64,000 nt of DNA from contig NZ_FMYP01000006.1 in the NCBI RefSeq assembly GCF_900096565.1, positions 31,437 to 95,436 on the forward strand, read 5' to 3'. This stretch comes from Williamwhitmania taraxaci. GTDB taxonomy: Bacteria; Bacteroidota; Bacteroidia; Bacteroidales; Williamwhitmaniaceae. The translations under genes were made by a program, and so were the position numbers. Below, in pieces: positions 1 to 8,529 of this stretch; position 1 is the stretch's first letter, and each line of letters opens with the position of its first letter. Under the pieces are notes generated by a model that saw only the letters and a program-made list of their open reading frames with translations, had not been told where the DNA came from and did not search any database.

Positions 1-286
1 ATTTGAATAGCGACGTTAACCGGAGAAAACGATCCTGTCGTCGGCTAACAAATGCTTTGTATAAACTAATGCAGTAAATAACCACAAAATACAGCAATCC
101 AAACTCATAATATGTGGAAACGGAATCCAATCGATCGTTAGGATGTAAAAAACCAAACTCATAAATAAGAATAGCAAGAAGGGATGCCGCGGCAAGAATC
201 GAGAAGTGATTCAGAACAGTAACAAAGAACCGCTTTAATCGCTCAATTTGCGAATAGTATTTAAAGTCAATTGTCCACAAGTTCAT
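1..286 (-). CDS. N-terminal part of a membrane protein, possibly a TrkH-like K+ transporter (runs off the window)
   Basis: An open frame reads leftward from an ATG at 286 to the window edge without a stop (95 codons). It starts MNLWTIDFKYYSQIERLKRF, followed by two clear hydrophobic segments (about residues 26-48 and 62-80) separated by a charged loop. The C-terminal part is outside the window. Amphipathic N-terminus plus early paired membrane segments with an IYEFGF-type motif resemble the N-terminal extension of Bacteroidota TrkH/KtrB-like potassium transporters, but this is recognition of style rather than of a catalytic motif. A perfect -7 promoter box lies upstream on the same strand. 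That the frame is a real gene is fairly sure; the family is tentative. Confidence 0.5.
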   Translation of the reverse strand, partial: MNLWTIDFKYYSQIERLKRFFVTVLNHFSILAAASLLAILIYEFGFLHPNDRLDSVSTYYEFGLLYFVVIYCISLYKAFVSRRQDRFLRLTSLFK

Positions 287-390
287 GATATCCTCAGGTG
301 CAAAACATTATGGTTTAAGCAATACGGCTCATTGCTTTTATACAAATAAATCGAACGCAAATTACTTTCAGAGTGGCGTGTGCATTAAAA

Positions 391-398
391 CAAAGGTA
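391..398 (-). promoter_or_regulatory. -7 promoter box for the partial membrane-protein gene
   Basis: The plus strand reads CAAAGGTA, which is TACCTTTG on the minus strand, a perfect match to the Bacteroidota -7 consensus TAnnTTTG. It lies about 105 bases upstream of the ATG at 286. No convincing -33 element was identified. Confidence 0.45.
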
Positions 399-660
399 AT
401 ATTAGCAACGATAATCTAACCCATGAGAGAAAAAATAGTTATTTTGAACAAAAAATTACGGCGCATTCAGAATTTCCCCATGAGAAAATTATTGGTGAAC
501 TTTAATATAATCGAAAAATAAAAGTTTGGCAGAGATAGAAGAATCTTGGTATATAACCTATTACAAGTCAACAAATAATATAAATACCAAATCAAATCGT
601 CATCTATCATGATAAAACCACATTTTATCAAAGTAGGCACTCAACTGTTTTTTTCTTTTT

Positions 661-668
661 TACCTTTG
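661..668 (+). promoter_or_regulatory. -7 promoter box for the SiaC-like gene
   Basis: TACCTTTG matches TAnnTTTG exactly and sits only 16 bases before the GTG start at 685, preceded by a T-rich tract. The transcript would have a leader of roughly ten bases or less. Confidence 0.6.
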
Positions 669-684
669 CATCAAATTATAGGTA

Positions 685-1080
685 GTGGAACCACTAAGAA
701 TAAAAAGTGCCATTGATACTCCTGAGGTCAGTTTTGATCCCGGAACGTTGCGCTTCTGTATATCTGGCATCTCTCATCCCGAAAATGCCAAAGAGTTCTA
801 TACGAAACTTTTGGTGTGGCTCGATGAATTCTTTGAAAAGAACCAAGATAAGCAGGCGGAACCAATTACGCTCGACCTTAACTTCCGCTACATAAACTCC
901 ACCTCCTATAAATATTTACGGGAAGTTCTTCGGAAACTTACCGTTTTCCATAAGAAAGGGTTCAATATCCAGATCGTATGGCAATATCAGGTTGAAGATG
1001 AAGATCTACTCGAGGAGGGTCAAATCCTTCTTAGTCTTCCAGATATAAAACTGAACCACCAATTTATATCCTACGAATAA
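685..1080 (+). CDS. SiaC family (DUF1987) regulatory phosphoprotein
   Basis: A 131-residue single-domain protein of the DUF1987/SiaC family. In Pseudomonas, SiaC is a small STAS-like protein phosphorylated by the kinase SiaB and dephosphorylated by SiaA, and it controls a partner by its phosphorylation state. Family hallmarks seen here are the N-terminal TPEVSFDP segment (residues 12-19) and the central LDLNFRYINSTSYKYL block (64-79), where S72-T73-S74 sits at the position of the phosphorylated Thr. The GTG start gives the usual N-terminus and directly follows a promoter box. It stands alone: the SiaB-like kinase is at 15478, not next door as is common. Cytoplasmic, with no signal peptide. 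Confidence 0.8.
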   Translation: MEPLRIKSAIDTPEVSFDPGTLRFCISGISHPENAKEFYTKLLVWLDEFFEKNQDKQAEPITLDLNFRYINSTSYKYLREVLRKLTVFHKKGFNIQIVWQYQVEDEDLLEEGQILLSLPDIKLNHQFISYE

Positions 1081-1152
1081 GATTTCTAAGGGTTAAAAAA
1101 CATTCATTACGCAATAGATTTGAAGAAATCAGCATATGTAAAAGATTTTTAC

Positions 1153-1160
1153 TACTTTTG
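1153..1160 (+). promoter_or_regulatory. -7 promoter box for the 95-residue protein gene
   Basis: TACTTTTG fits TAnnTTTG exactly and lies 24 bases before the ATG at 1185, preceded by a T-rich stretch. Confidence 0.5.
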
Positions 1161-1184
1161 ACCCGAAAAAAAAATTAAGTTACT

Positions 1185-1472
1185 ATGGCGAATATTAGGT
1201 CTATCAAGAAAGACATCCATTTCCTCACAGACGAAGTAGTTTCCGATTGCTACGTTTACATTTACCTTAATCCAGGTAAGAAAACTGAAGCTGCCGAGAA
1301 AATTGCACTTGAATCGGAAGCTTTCAGAAATGCGGCCATTGACAAGGTTAATAACCCAGGAAAGTTTGAAAACGCAAAGTTGCGTAAAGCATACTTCAAA
1401 GGACTATACGAAGAGCTCATCACCGAAGTGAATAAGCAATTCGAGCAGCTTAGCGCACTCAGCAAAAACTAA
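1185..1472 (+). CDS. Small conserved-looking cytoplasmic protein, function unknown
   Basis: A 95-residue soluble protein starting MANIRSIKKDIHFLTDEVVSDC. It has no signal peptide or membrane segment, looks mostly helical, and is Lys/Glu rich. It is flanked by its own promoter box (1153-1160) and its own strong terminator (1477-1500), so it forms a monocistronic unit, which argues strongly that the frame is real. I recognise the general type as a small conserved Bacteroidales hypothetical protein, but no enzymatic motif is visible and I assign no function. Confidence 0.75.
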   Translation: MANIRSIKKDIHFLTDEVVSDCYVYIYLNPGKKTEAAEKIALESEAFRNAAIDKVNNPGKFENAKLRKAYFKGLYEELITEVNKQFEQLSALSKN

Positions 1473-1476
1473 CACT

Positions 1477-1500
1477 AAGCCCCTTCCAAGGGGCTTTTTG
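1477..1500 (+). terminator. Rho-independent terminator after the 95-residue protein gene
   Basis: Perfect 7-bp stem AAGCCCC/GGGGCTT with a six-base loop (TTCCAA), followed by a T tract. It ends only nine bases before the next gene's ATG at 1509. Confidence 0.85.
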
Positions 1501-1508
1501 CTTTGCGT

Positions 1509-2687
1509 ATGATTATTGATTACAGCTTCAACACTAAAATCGCGCGCGAAAACACCTCCTGCGTAAAATACGATCGCAGAAGCGAAGTTTTTGGAAGTTC
1601 ATCGGTAACTCCCCTCTGGGTAGCCGATATGGACTTTGCTACTCCGGCATTTATCCGAGAAGCACTCCAACAACGAATTGATCATCCAATCCTTGGTTAT
1701 ACATTCCTTCCGTCAGGAGCAGTAGATGCCGCCATTGGATGGGTTTACCGCAGGCATGGATGGAAAATAGAATCCAATTGGATTTGTCTCTGCCCAGGAA
1801 TAGTACCAGCCATAAATTTCGCAATCCTAGCAAATTCGAAAGTCGGTGAAAAGGCAGTGATCCAGCCTCCTGTATATACGCCATTCTTTGCTGCAATTGA
1901 AGATCATAAGCGAGTAGTAGTTGAGAATCCTCTGCTCGAAAATGAAGGTTGCTATACGATGGATCTCAACCACCTCGAACAACAGTTTAAAGAGGGTGTA
2001 AAACTCTTGATCCTTTCCAATCCACACAACCCCACTGGCCGCGTTTATACAAAAAACGAGTTGGAGCAAGTCGCATCACTCGCGTCAAAATATAACGTGG
2101 TGATCATCTCCGATGAGATCCACTGCGACATCGTAATGCCACACCAAAAACACATCCCCATTGCATCCCTTTCGGAAGATGCAGCCAATAGAACCATAAC
2201 CCTAATCGCTCCAAGCAAAACGTTCAACCTTGCCGGACTCGCCACTGGCTTAGCCATAATCCCCAATGAGACCCTTCGGGCAAAATTCAATTCCATATTA
2301 AACTCATTGCACCTGTCCATGGGGAACCTATTTGGAAACATAGCAATGCAGGCCGCTTACACCTCTGGCGATGAATGGGTAGATGGGCTTAACGCATACC
2401 TATACAACAACTTTCAAACCATCAACACTATACTAAAATCCAGCAATGCGCCATTCCGTAGCCAAACACCCGAAGGCACATATCTTGCATGGATCGATTT
2501 CCGTGAATTTAACCTACCCCAGCAAGAGTTGAATAGGATACTTATCGAAACAGCCAACGTTGGGTTGAGCGACGGAACTATTTATGGCAAGCAAGGCATA
2601 GGATTCCAACGTCTAAATGCAGCGTGCCCTAAGTCGGTTATTGAGAATGCAGTGGCTCGAATTGCTGAGTCATTTTCGAAAGCATAA
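1509..2687 (+). CDS. PatB/MalY-type PLP-dependent C-S lyase (cystathionine beta-lyase-like aminotransferase)
   Basis: Fold-type I aminotransferase of about 392 residues, usual for the PatB/MalY family, which cleaves C-S bonds of cystathionine or cysteine conjugates to give a thiol, pyruvate and ammonia. Motifs seen (ATG numbering): the substrate-loop PLWVADMDF near 35-43, NPHNPTGR at 171-178, the PLP-binding SDEIHCD with Asp202, and the Schiff-base Lys237 in SKTFNLAG. A TTG six bases upstream is in frame, but ATG 1509 is preferred. The start lies directly behind the preceding gene's terminator and no Shine-Dalgarno is seen. Cytoplasmic. The precise substrate cannot be read from the sequence. 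Confidence 0.88.
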   Translation: MIIDYSFNTKIARENTSCVKYDRRSEVFGSSSVTPLWVADMDFATPAFIREALQQRIDHPILGYTFLPSGAVDAAIGWVYRRHGWKIESNWICLCPGIVPAINFAILANSKVGEKAVIQPPVYTPFFAAIEDHKRVVVENPLLENEGCYTMDLNHLEQQFKEGVKLLILSNPHNPTGRVYTKNELEQVASLASKYNVVIISDEIHCDIVMPHQKHIPIASLSEDAANRTITLIAPSKTFNLAGLATGLAIIPNETLRAKFNSILNSLHLSMGNLFGNIAMQAAYTSGDEWVDGLNAYLYNNFQTINTILKSSNAPFRSQTPEGTYLAWIDFREFNLPQQELNRILIETANVGLSDGTIYGKQGIGFQRLNAACPKSVIENAVARIAESFSKA

Positions 2688-2732
2688 ACTACTGCGTCAA
2701 GAAAATCTATCGCTATTTGTTTTTTATTTCAC

Positions 2733-2740
2733 TATCTTTG
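2733..2740 (+). promoter_or_regulatory. -7 promoter box for the serine hydrolase gene
   Basis: TATCTTTG matches TAnnTTTG exactly, 43 bases before the ATG at 2784 in an AT-rich spacer. Confidence 0.55.
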
Positions 2741-2783
2741 TATATAGTAGATTGCATGATAATAGAATGAATACAGATTAGGA

Positions 2784-3872
2784 ATGAAACGTAAGCCCAC
2801 CATTAGTATATTATCTATCACCTTTTTCTTAGCGATTACCGCCACCACTTCCACACTCTTTGGCCGAACCGACAGCCTTTTCAACTATCGGCTATACGGA
2901 CAGCCAGGAATCCAGCAAGACTCACTTCTTTCCCTATTTAAAGGCACAAGAGGCAACACCTATGGCGAAATAAATGGGATGGCCATCATGGTAAATGGTA
3001 AACTCATCGGAGAGTCCTACTACGGCCTTTACTCCAGCGAGACTCCATTCCCGATAAATTCAGTTACCAAAAGTATCATTTCGCTGGCGTGCGGCGTTTG
3101 CGTTGAGCAAGGTCGAATAAAAACTACCGACCTAATCTCAAAATACCTTCCGGAATACGATTCCATTTTTGCCGCCAATCCATTAAAAGCAAAAATCCGA
3201 ATATCGGACCTCCTTAACCAAACAACTGGATTGAGTTGGGACGAATGGTTCCCGAACTATACCTACTCCTACAACTCACTTAATCGATTAAAGAATACAA
3301 AATCAGACTGGGCCAAACTGGCTCTTGAGCAACCAATGGCTACCGCCCCAGGAGTAAGATTCAACTACAATAGCGCCTCTCTTGAGCTCCTAAAAAAGAT
3401 CATGGAGCACGTTACCAAAACACCCATCGACTCCTTTATCTACAAAAACCTTTTCGACACAATTGGAATAAAAGCCAACTCTTGGGCTAAATACCCAATC
3501 AACGGCACTCCTTCATGGGGAGGCATGACCATGAAAGTGAAGGATATTGCAAAATTGGGTCAGGCCATTCTCAATAGCGAAACAGGAAAAAGCAAAATAT
3601 TGCCTAAAAGTTGGATTGATCATATCTATACACCAAAGGTAAATGCCGGCAACGAAGTATTCTACAGCTACCTTTTTTGGCATAAGGAAATTGCAGGAAG
3701 GCAAGTAATTTTCGCAGCTGGCTTGGGGGATCAATTCCTTTATATCGTTCCTTCCCTAAATCTTGTTTTTGCAATAGCATCGAGCAACTATTACACTACC
3801 TTTCCGATACCCGGACCAGAATTAATTCTCCAAAGGATTATTCAAACCATTGAACAAAACCCAAGCAACTAG
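2784..3872 (+). CDS. Exported class C beta-lactamase-related serine hydrolase
   Basis: A 362-residue protein with an N-terminal signal-like hydrophobic segment (residues 8-26) and the serine beta-lactamase/penicillin-binding fold. Catalytic features: SVTK at 93-96 (nucleophile Ser93 and Lys96), a YNSAS motif at 195-199 in place of class C YxN, and a C-terminal AAGLGDQFLYIVP strand where the KTG-type motif normally lies. The combination is typical of the esterase/6-aminohexanoate-dimer-hydrolase-like serine hydrolases that abound in Bacteroidota, so antibiotic hydrolysis should not be assumed. It has its own promoter box and stands alone between unrelated genes. Likely periplasmic; natural substrate unknown. 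Confidence 0.82.
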   Translation: MKRKPTISILSITFFLAITATTSTLFGRTDSLFNYRLYGQPGIQQDSLLSLFKGTRGNTYGEINGMAIMVNGKLIGESYYGLYSSETPFPINSVTKSIISLACGVCVEQGRIKTTDLISKYLPEYDSIFAANPLKAKIRISDLLNQTTGLSWDEWFPNYTYSYNSLNRLKNTKSDWAKLALEQPMATAPGVRFNYNSASLELLKKIMEHVTKTPIDSFIYKNLFDTIGIKANSWAKYPINGTPSWGGMTMKVKDIAKLGQAILNSETGKSKILPKSWIDHIYTPKVNAGNEVFYSYLFWHKEIAGRQVIFAAGLGDQFLYIVPSLNLVFAIASSNYYTTFPIPGPELILQRIIQTIEQNPSN

Positions 3873-3940
3873 GTTATTACTGTTAAATAGAAGGCAAAAC
3901 ATGATGCTTTGCCTAGCTATGAACATTAATATTTCTAGCC

Positions 3941-4954
3941 ATGACAAATATTAAAACAAGCTATCTTGGATTAGAACTTAAGAATCCAATTATTGCAGGG
4001 GCAAGCAATCTTAGTGATTCCGTAGGCAAGGTTGTTCAACTTCAAGAATCCGGTGTTGGAGCCATTGTATTTAAATCGCTTTTCGAAGAGCAAATCCAAC
4101 TCGAAGAACTCGAAATGGAGCAAGAGATGGAAGCCTATAATGAGCGTCATGCGGAAATGATTAATCTCTTTCCTAGCCTACAATATGCAGGACCCGAAAT
4201 ACACCTCCAAAAACTGAGAGAAACAAGAAAAGCAGTCTCTATTCCATTAATTGCCAGCATTAATGCCGTTTACTCAGAATCATGGGTGGAGTATGCCAAA
4301 AAAGTTGAGAAAACAGGAGTTGATGCAATTGAGATTAATTTTTATCATACACCCAAGGACTTTGGAGTTTCGGGAGCTTCCGTTATTTCAGAACAAGTAG
4401 AAATAATAAAACGAATCAAAGATGTAGTTAACATCCCCATAAGTGTAAAAATGAGTCCATTCTATGCTAATCAACTCGAGGTTGTTGCCGAATTTTGCAA
4501 GGCCGGAGCCGATGGTGTAGTGCTCTTCAATAGGCTATTCCAACCCGATATCGATATAGAACAGGAGAAGTTAATTCAACGCATGACGCTAAGTTCCAAC
4601 GACGAGTCTCTTCTACCCTTACGTTTCACCGGTCTACTATTTGGACATATCCCCTCCGATATTTGCGCTTCAACCGGAATATTTAGCGGTTATGATGTGG
4701 CAAAGATGCTTCTTGCAGGTGCCTCAGCAGTTCAGGTGGTGAGTTCTCTTTATAAGCATAAGTTAGGTCATGTTAATATAATGATTAAAGAACTTGAAGG
4801 GTGGATGGAGAAAAAAGGATATACCGACATATCTCATTTCCAAGGTAAACTCTCTAAAATAAATAGCAGCTCACCGTTTGCATACCAGCGTTCACAGTAT
4901 GTTGATATATTGCTAAATGCCGAAAATCTGCTTAGGCAAAGAGCCGTTATTTAA
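3941..4954 (+). CDS. Dihydroorotate dehydrogenase-like FMN protein
   Basis: A 337-residue TIM-barrel protein of the PyrD-like group found next to, but distinct from, true PyrD in Bacteroidota. Motifs: N-terminal LELKNPIIAGASNLSD (11-26), IEINFYHTP (130-138), the FMN-phosphate/Lys motif PISVKMSPF with Lys170, and a GADGVVLFNRLF strand (189-200). The long Glu-rich insertion near 50-72 is typical of this subgroup. I do not see the neighbouring PyrK or other pyrimidine genes, and the biochemical role of these PyrD-like proteins is not established by context. No signal peptide; cytoplasmic. The short inverted repeat AGGCAAA/TTTGCCT upstream (3892-3914) may belong to the previous gene's end. Confidence 0.82.
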   Translation: MTNIKTSYLGLELKNPIIAGASNLSDSVGKVVQLQESGVGAIVFKSLFEEQIQLEELEMEQEMEAYNERHAEMINLFPSLQYAGPEIHLQKLRETRKAVSIPLIASINAVYSESWVEYAKKVEKTGVDAIEINFYHTPKDFGVSGASVISEQVEIIKRIKDVVNIPISVKMSPFYANQLEVVAEFCKAGADGVVLFNRLFQPDIDIEQEKLIQRMTLSSNDESLLPLRFTGLLFGHIPSDICASTGIFSGYDVAKMLLAGASAVQVVSSLYKHKLGHVNIMIKELEGWMEKKGYTDISHFQGKLSKINSSSPFAYQRSQYVDILLNAENLLRQRAVI

Positions 4955-5083
4955 CCTGAAGTTGGTGTGATTGAGCACAATCACCTTGGTATTTCTACTA
5001 CAATCAAACATCGATTTGATGATTGGAGATATGCAAAAAGAACTTCTCGTCCGAGGACAGTTTTTTTCACGAGATTACTACAG

Positions 5084-5112
5084 TTGTTCGCCTACCTTCG
5101 TTAGGCGAACAA
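5084..5112. terminator. Perfect inverted repeat, possible terminator downstream of the DHOD-like gene
   Basis: An 11-bp perfect stem, TTGTTCGCCTA/TAGGCGAACAA, with a 7-base loop (CCTTCGT). It lies 130 bases past the DHOD-like stop and is followed by CGCGTTTT rather than an immediate T run, so it is either an imperfect terminator or a protein-binding palindrome upstream of the photolyase gene. Confidence 0.5.
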
Positions 5113-5213
5113 CGCGTTTTAATACCCAAAACAAAAGGGTTTCGTGCAATTGAATTACCATCCCGAATATGATTACATCTTTTGAACTACAATTTGTTAA
5201 ACCCATTTAAAGT

Positions 5214-6554
5214 ATGGTACTTCCAGGAAGAATTAAATTAGAGAAGCATGGAGTAGAAGGCTCGGGGCCGGTAGTTTACTGGATGAGTAGAGACCAAAGG
5301 ATGGAAGATAATTGGGCACTGATCTATAGTTTGGAACTATCAAAACAAAGGGATTCATATGCAATAGTAATATTCTGCCTTACCCCCGACTTTTCTGAGA
5401 CGATTAACCGCACGCTTAAGTTCATGGTTGATGGACTAAAGGTTGTATTTAGAAATCTCATCAACAAAAATATACCAGTTTATCTTTTGCAAGGCGACCC
5501 AACGACAGTTATCCCTCCATTTATTAAACAGATGAATGCATCAATACTAGTCACCGATTTCGATCCTTTACTTACCAAGCGACAATGGAAAACATCAGTG
5601 GGTGAAACCCTATCGGCGCCAATTATTACGGTGGATTCCCACAATATTGTTCCCTGCAGCATAGCATCCCCAAAACAGGAATTTGGAGCCTATACTTTGC
5701 GCCCTAAAATCAATAAGTTACTGAACGACTACCTGCAAGATTTCCCAACCATTCCATTACAAAAAACGACAGGGAGTGGCCGCTTCCCAGAGCCAATATG
5801 GCCAACTATCCCAGATAGCAATGAGAATATCCCACCAATAAACTGGATCAAACCGGGAGAACAAGCAGCTGCGATTCATCTCCAAAAGTTTATAGCAAAC
5901 AAACTGAATGGTTATGCAGAAAAAAGAAACCACCCCGAGCTTAATTGGCTTTCAAATCTATCACCCTACCTCCACTTTGGACAAATATCAGCCCAGCGTG
6001 TTGCGCTCGAAGTTATAAAATCAGATACTGACCCAGAAGACAAAGGAGCGTTTCTTGAAGAGTTAATTGTTCGCCGGGAACTATCGGACAACTACTGCTT
6101 CTACAACCCAAACTACAACACATTTGAAGGCTTTCCAGCATGGGCAAAGATAAGCCATAACCTACACCGGAACGATGAGCGGGAGTATATCTACACCCAA
6201 GAAACATTTGAGCAGGCATTAACACACGACAAACTTTGGAATGCGGCACAAAAAGAGTTGACAAGGACAGGTAAAATGCACGGCTACCTGCGCATGTATT
6301 GGGCAAAAAAAATTCTGGAGTGGACAACTTCCCCAGAAGAGGCCCAATCAATTGCCATATATCTAAACGACAAATATTCCCTCGATGGCAGTGATCCAAA
6401 CGGCTATGCTGGTATTGCTTGGTCCATTGGTGGATTACACGACCGGGCTTGGTTCGAACGATCTACATTTGGAAAGATAAGATACATGAATAGTAATGGA
6501 GCCAAACGAAAATTCGATGTTGAAAAATACATTGCCAATAATGAATCCGAATAG
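5214..6554 (+). CDS. Class II CPD photolyase (deoxyribodipyrimidine photo-lyase)
   Basis: A 446-residue flavoprotein that repairs cyclobutane pyrimidine dimers using blue light. Class II signatures are unmistakable: an N-terminal Rossmann-like antenna domain beginning VVYWMSRDQRMEDNWAL (residues 20-36), then a helical FAD domain containing LSPYLHFGQIS, EELIVRRELSDNYC, TGKMHGYLRMYWAKKILEW and the C-terminal GYAGIAWSIGGLHDRAW. Length is normal for the class. The ATG at 5214 gives a full antenna domain. Its presence indicates at least occasional exposure to light, even if the rest of the window suggests a fermentative lifestyle. Unlinked to other repair genes here. Cytoplasmic. Confidence 0.93.
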   Translation: MVLPGRIKLEKHGVEGSGPVVYWMSRDQRMEDNWALIYSLELSKQRDSYAIVIFCLTPDFSETINRTLKFMVDGLKVVFRNLINKNIPVYLLQGDPTTVIPPFIKQMNASILVTDFDPLLTKRQWKTSVGETLSAPIITVDSHNIVPCSIASPKQEFGAYTLRPKINKLLNDYLQDFPTIPLQKTTGSGRFPEPIWPTIPDSNENIPPINWIKPGEQAAAIHLQKFIANKLNGYAEKRNHPELNWLSNLSPYLHFGQISAQRVALEVIKSDTDPEDKGAFLEELIVRRELSDNYCFYNPNYNTFEGFPAWAKISHNLHRNDEREYIYTQETFEQALTHDKLWNAAQKELTRTGKMHGYLRMYWAKKILEWTTSPEEAQSIAIYLNDKYSLDGSDPNGYAGIAWSIGGLHDRAWFERSTFGKIRYMNSNGAKRKFDVEKYIANNESE

Positions 6555-6615
6555 ATCTTTAATTTGGTCTTCCAAGAAAAACAATCTATTTTAGTCCCCC
6601 CTTAAATTTTTGCCA

Positions 6616-7830
6616 GTGAAAACAAATTACATTCTACCACTCTTATTTGGAGTCCTCCTTTTTGCAACTAATCCGGCTGCAACCCAAACAATAGAAAAGC
6701 CAGTAGTGCTAGTAATTTCAATGGATGGTTTCCGCTGGGACTATGCAAGAAATGCCGTAACTCCAACTCTCGATTCAATTGCGAAGCTCGGGGTTACCGG
6801 AATAATAAAACCATCATTCCCAAGCAAAACATTCCCGAACCACTATACTCTTGCAACGGGGCTAACACCAAACTCACACGGATTACTGTTCAACTCGTTC
6901 TATGCATCGGACTTGGGTGTAAAATATAATGGATACAAAATCGAATCAGTTCAGGATGCCCGGTTTTATGGAGGAGAACCAATATGGAATACAGCGCAAA
7001 GACAGGGATTAAAAAGCTTCGTCTTCTTTTGGGTAGGTTCAGAGGCCCCAATCAACGGCATGAGGCCAACAAAATGGTTTCCATACGATGAGGAGATTCC
7101 CTACAATAATAGAGTTGACTCAGTAGTCAAATGGCTTTCCTACCCTACAACAACAAGGCCTAACTTGGTAATGCTCTATAATCATGAACCCGATGGACAA
7201 GGGCATAAGTTCGGACCAATTTCGGCAGAAACGACAGCCGAGGTAGAGCGAATTGACTCCAGCTTGGCTTACCTCTTTTCGCTGTTGAGAAAAAGTGGGT
7301 TAAACGACAAAATTAATATCATTATCACGACCGATCATGGGATGTGTCCAACACCTAGTGAGCGCTACATTGATCTAAGCAACCTAATTCCGAAAGAAAA
7401 ATTGGATAATTGGCACGGCGAATCGCCCGTTCTAAACTTCAACCTAAAAAACGAAACTGACACTGCACTATTTACAGCGATTAATGCAACAAACGGATTG
7501 AAAGTCTACGCTAAAGGTAAACTACCAACAAGGCTAGGATTTGGATCCAATGTTAGGATTATGGATTATGTAATGATTGCCGATTCGGCGTATAGTTTTG
7601 GATGGGGAACAAAAAAAGGGAAATACGGCAACGGTAATCATGGATACGACCCTTCCATTACCGACATGCAGGGAATATTTTATGCCATTGGGCCCAACTT
7701 TAAGCAAAACAAAGACATTGGTCTATTCGAAAATACTGACCTCTATAACTTAATGGCGAGGCTACTCGGAGTAATACCATCGAAAAACGATGGAAATGCG
7801 AATACATTTAATGCAGTAATCAACAAATAG
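6616..7830 (+). CDS. Exported nucleotide pyrophosphatase/phosphodiesterase (NPP family)
   Basis: Alkaline-phosphatase-superfamily enzyme of about 404 residues with a signal peptide. NPP enzymes hydrolyse phosphodiester or pyrophosphate bonds with two zinc ions and a catalytic Thr. Visible residues (numbered from GTG 6616): ISMDGFRWDY with metal Asp37, the nucleophile Thr72 in SKTFPNHYTLATG, EPDGQGHKFGP with Asp193 and His197, TTDHGM with Asp240/His241, and a final metal His in GNHGYDP. An in-frame TTG at 6610 is an alternative start; neither has a Shine-Dalgarno. The next gene begins one base after the stop, so the two are likely co-transcribed. Periplasmic; substrate not readable. Confidence 0.88.
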   Translation: MKTNYILPLLFGVLLFATNPAATQTIEKPVVLVISMDGFRWDYARNAVTPTLDSIAKLGVTGIIKPSFPSKTFPNHYTLATGLTPNSHGLLFNSFYASDLGVKYNGYKIESVQDARFYGGEPIWNTAQRQGLKSFVFFWVGSEAPINGMRPTKWFPYDEEIPYNNRVDSVVKWLSYPTTTRPNLVMLYNHEPDGQGHKFGPISAETTAEVERIDSSLAYLFSLLRKSGLNDKINIIITTDHGMCPTPSERYIDLSNLIPKEKLDNWHGESPVLNFNLKNETDTALFTAINATNGLKVYAKGKLPTRLGFGSNVRIMDYVMIADSAYSFGWGTKKGKYGNGNHGYDPSITDMQGIFYAIGPNFKQNKDIGLFENTDLYNLMARLLGVIPSKNDGNANTFNAVINK

Positions 7831-7831
7831 C

Positions 7832-8494
7832 ATGGTGGCACCCCCCTCCAACATTATCCTTTCAACAGCATACCTGCCCCCTATCCAAAGTTTTGCGTGG
7901 TTAGTGGAATGTAACACCCTATTAATAGAACAGCATGAGAATTACGTAAAACAGACTTACCGTAACCGCTGCACTATTCTATCTGCCAACGGACCTATAA
8001 ACCTAACCATCCCAACTATTAAACGAAGTGGCGAAAAAGTATCCATCAGGGAAGTAGAAATTGAATACGTCACCCCATGGCAGAAAAATCATTGGAAAGC
8101 ACTAGAATCGGCTTACCAGAACTCACCCTACTTCGAACACATTGCTGATGATTTAATACCTCTCTACAACAAAAAAACCAAATACCTCTTCGACCTAAAT
8201 CAGAGCCTCATGGAGGTCATACTCTCCTTTTTGGAAATTAAGCCCTCCATAGAATTAACCCAAAACTATAACACCAACTATCCTGATACGATGCTGGATT
8301 TAAGAGAATCCATTTCACCAAAAGTAGATCCACATGAGGATAATGTCTTTTCACCGAAACCCTACTATCAAGTATTCAGACACAAGGGTGCCTTTGTACC
8401 AAACCTTAGCATTATAGACTTAGTATGCAACGAGGGACTCCTCTCACTAGAGATTCTTGAAGATTCCATAAAAAAAGACGCCCACCAGCGTTAA
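7832..8494 (+). CDS. WbqC-like family protein
   Basis: A 220-residue cytoplasmic protein of the WbqC family, whose members occur in polysaccharide biosynthesis clusters and elsewhere in Bacteroidota; the reaction is unknown or only proposed. Recognised by the N-terminal LSTAYLPPIQSFAWL (10-24), NYVKQTYRNRCTILSANG (37-54), the TPWQKNHWKALESAYQNSPYFE block (about 80-101) and the conserved C-terminal YYQVFRHKGAFVPNLSIIDL region. The ATG lies one base after the NPP stop, suggesting translational coupling, although no functional link between the two is known. No polysaccharide genes neighbour it. Confidence 0.85.
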   Translation: MVAPPSNIILSTAYLPPIQSFAWLVECNTLLIEQHENYVKQTYRNRCTILSANGPINLTIPTIKRSGEKVSIREVEIEYVTPWQKNHWKALESAYQNSPYFEHIADDLIPLYNKKTKYLFDLNQSLMEVILSFLEIKPSIELTQNYNTNYPDTMLDLRESISPKVDPHEDNVFSPKPYYQVFRHKGAFVPNLSIIDLVCNEGLLSLEILEDSIKKDAHQR

Positions 8495-8529
8495 CTGATG
8501 AGCGTATTCTTAGATTGATTGAATAACCA

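Larger units (their letters stand above)
287..684. other. Intergenic region between divergent genes
   Basis: About 400 AT-rich bases separate the leftward membrane-protein gene from the rightward SiaC-like gene. The only signals seen are one TAnnTTTG box for each direction (minus strand at 391-398, plus strand at 661-668). No open frame with coding character, hairpin terminator or riboswitch-like structure was recognised. Confidence 0.6.

Noticed and set aside
4971..5153. 60-codon frame downstream of the DHOD-like gene
   Set aside because: It has a TTG start, includes the perfect inverted repeat at 5084-5112, and has no codon bias or domain; probably chance.
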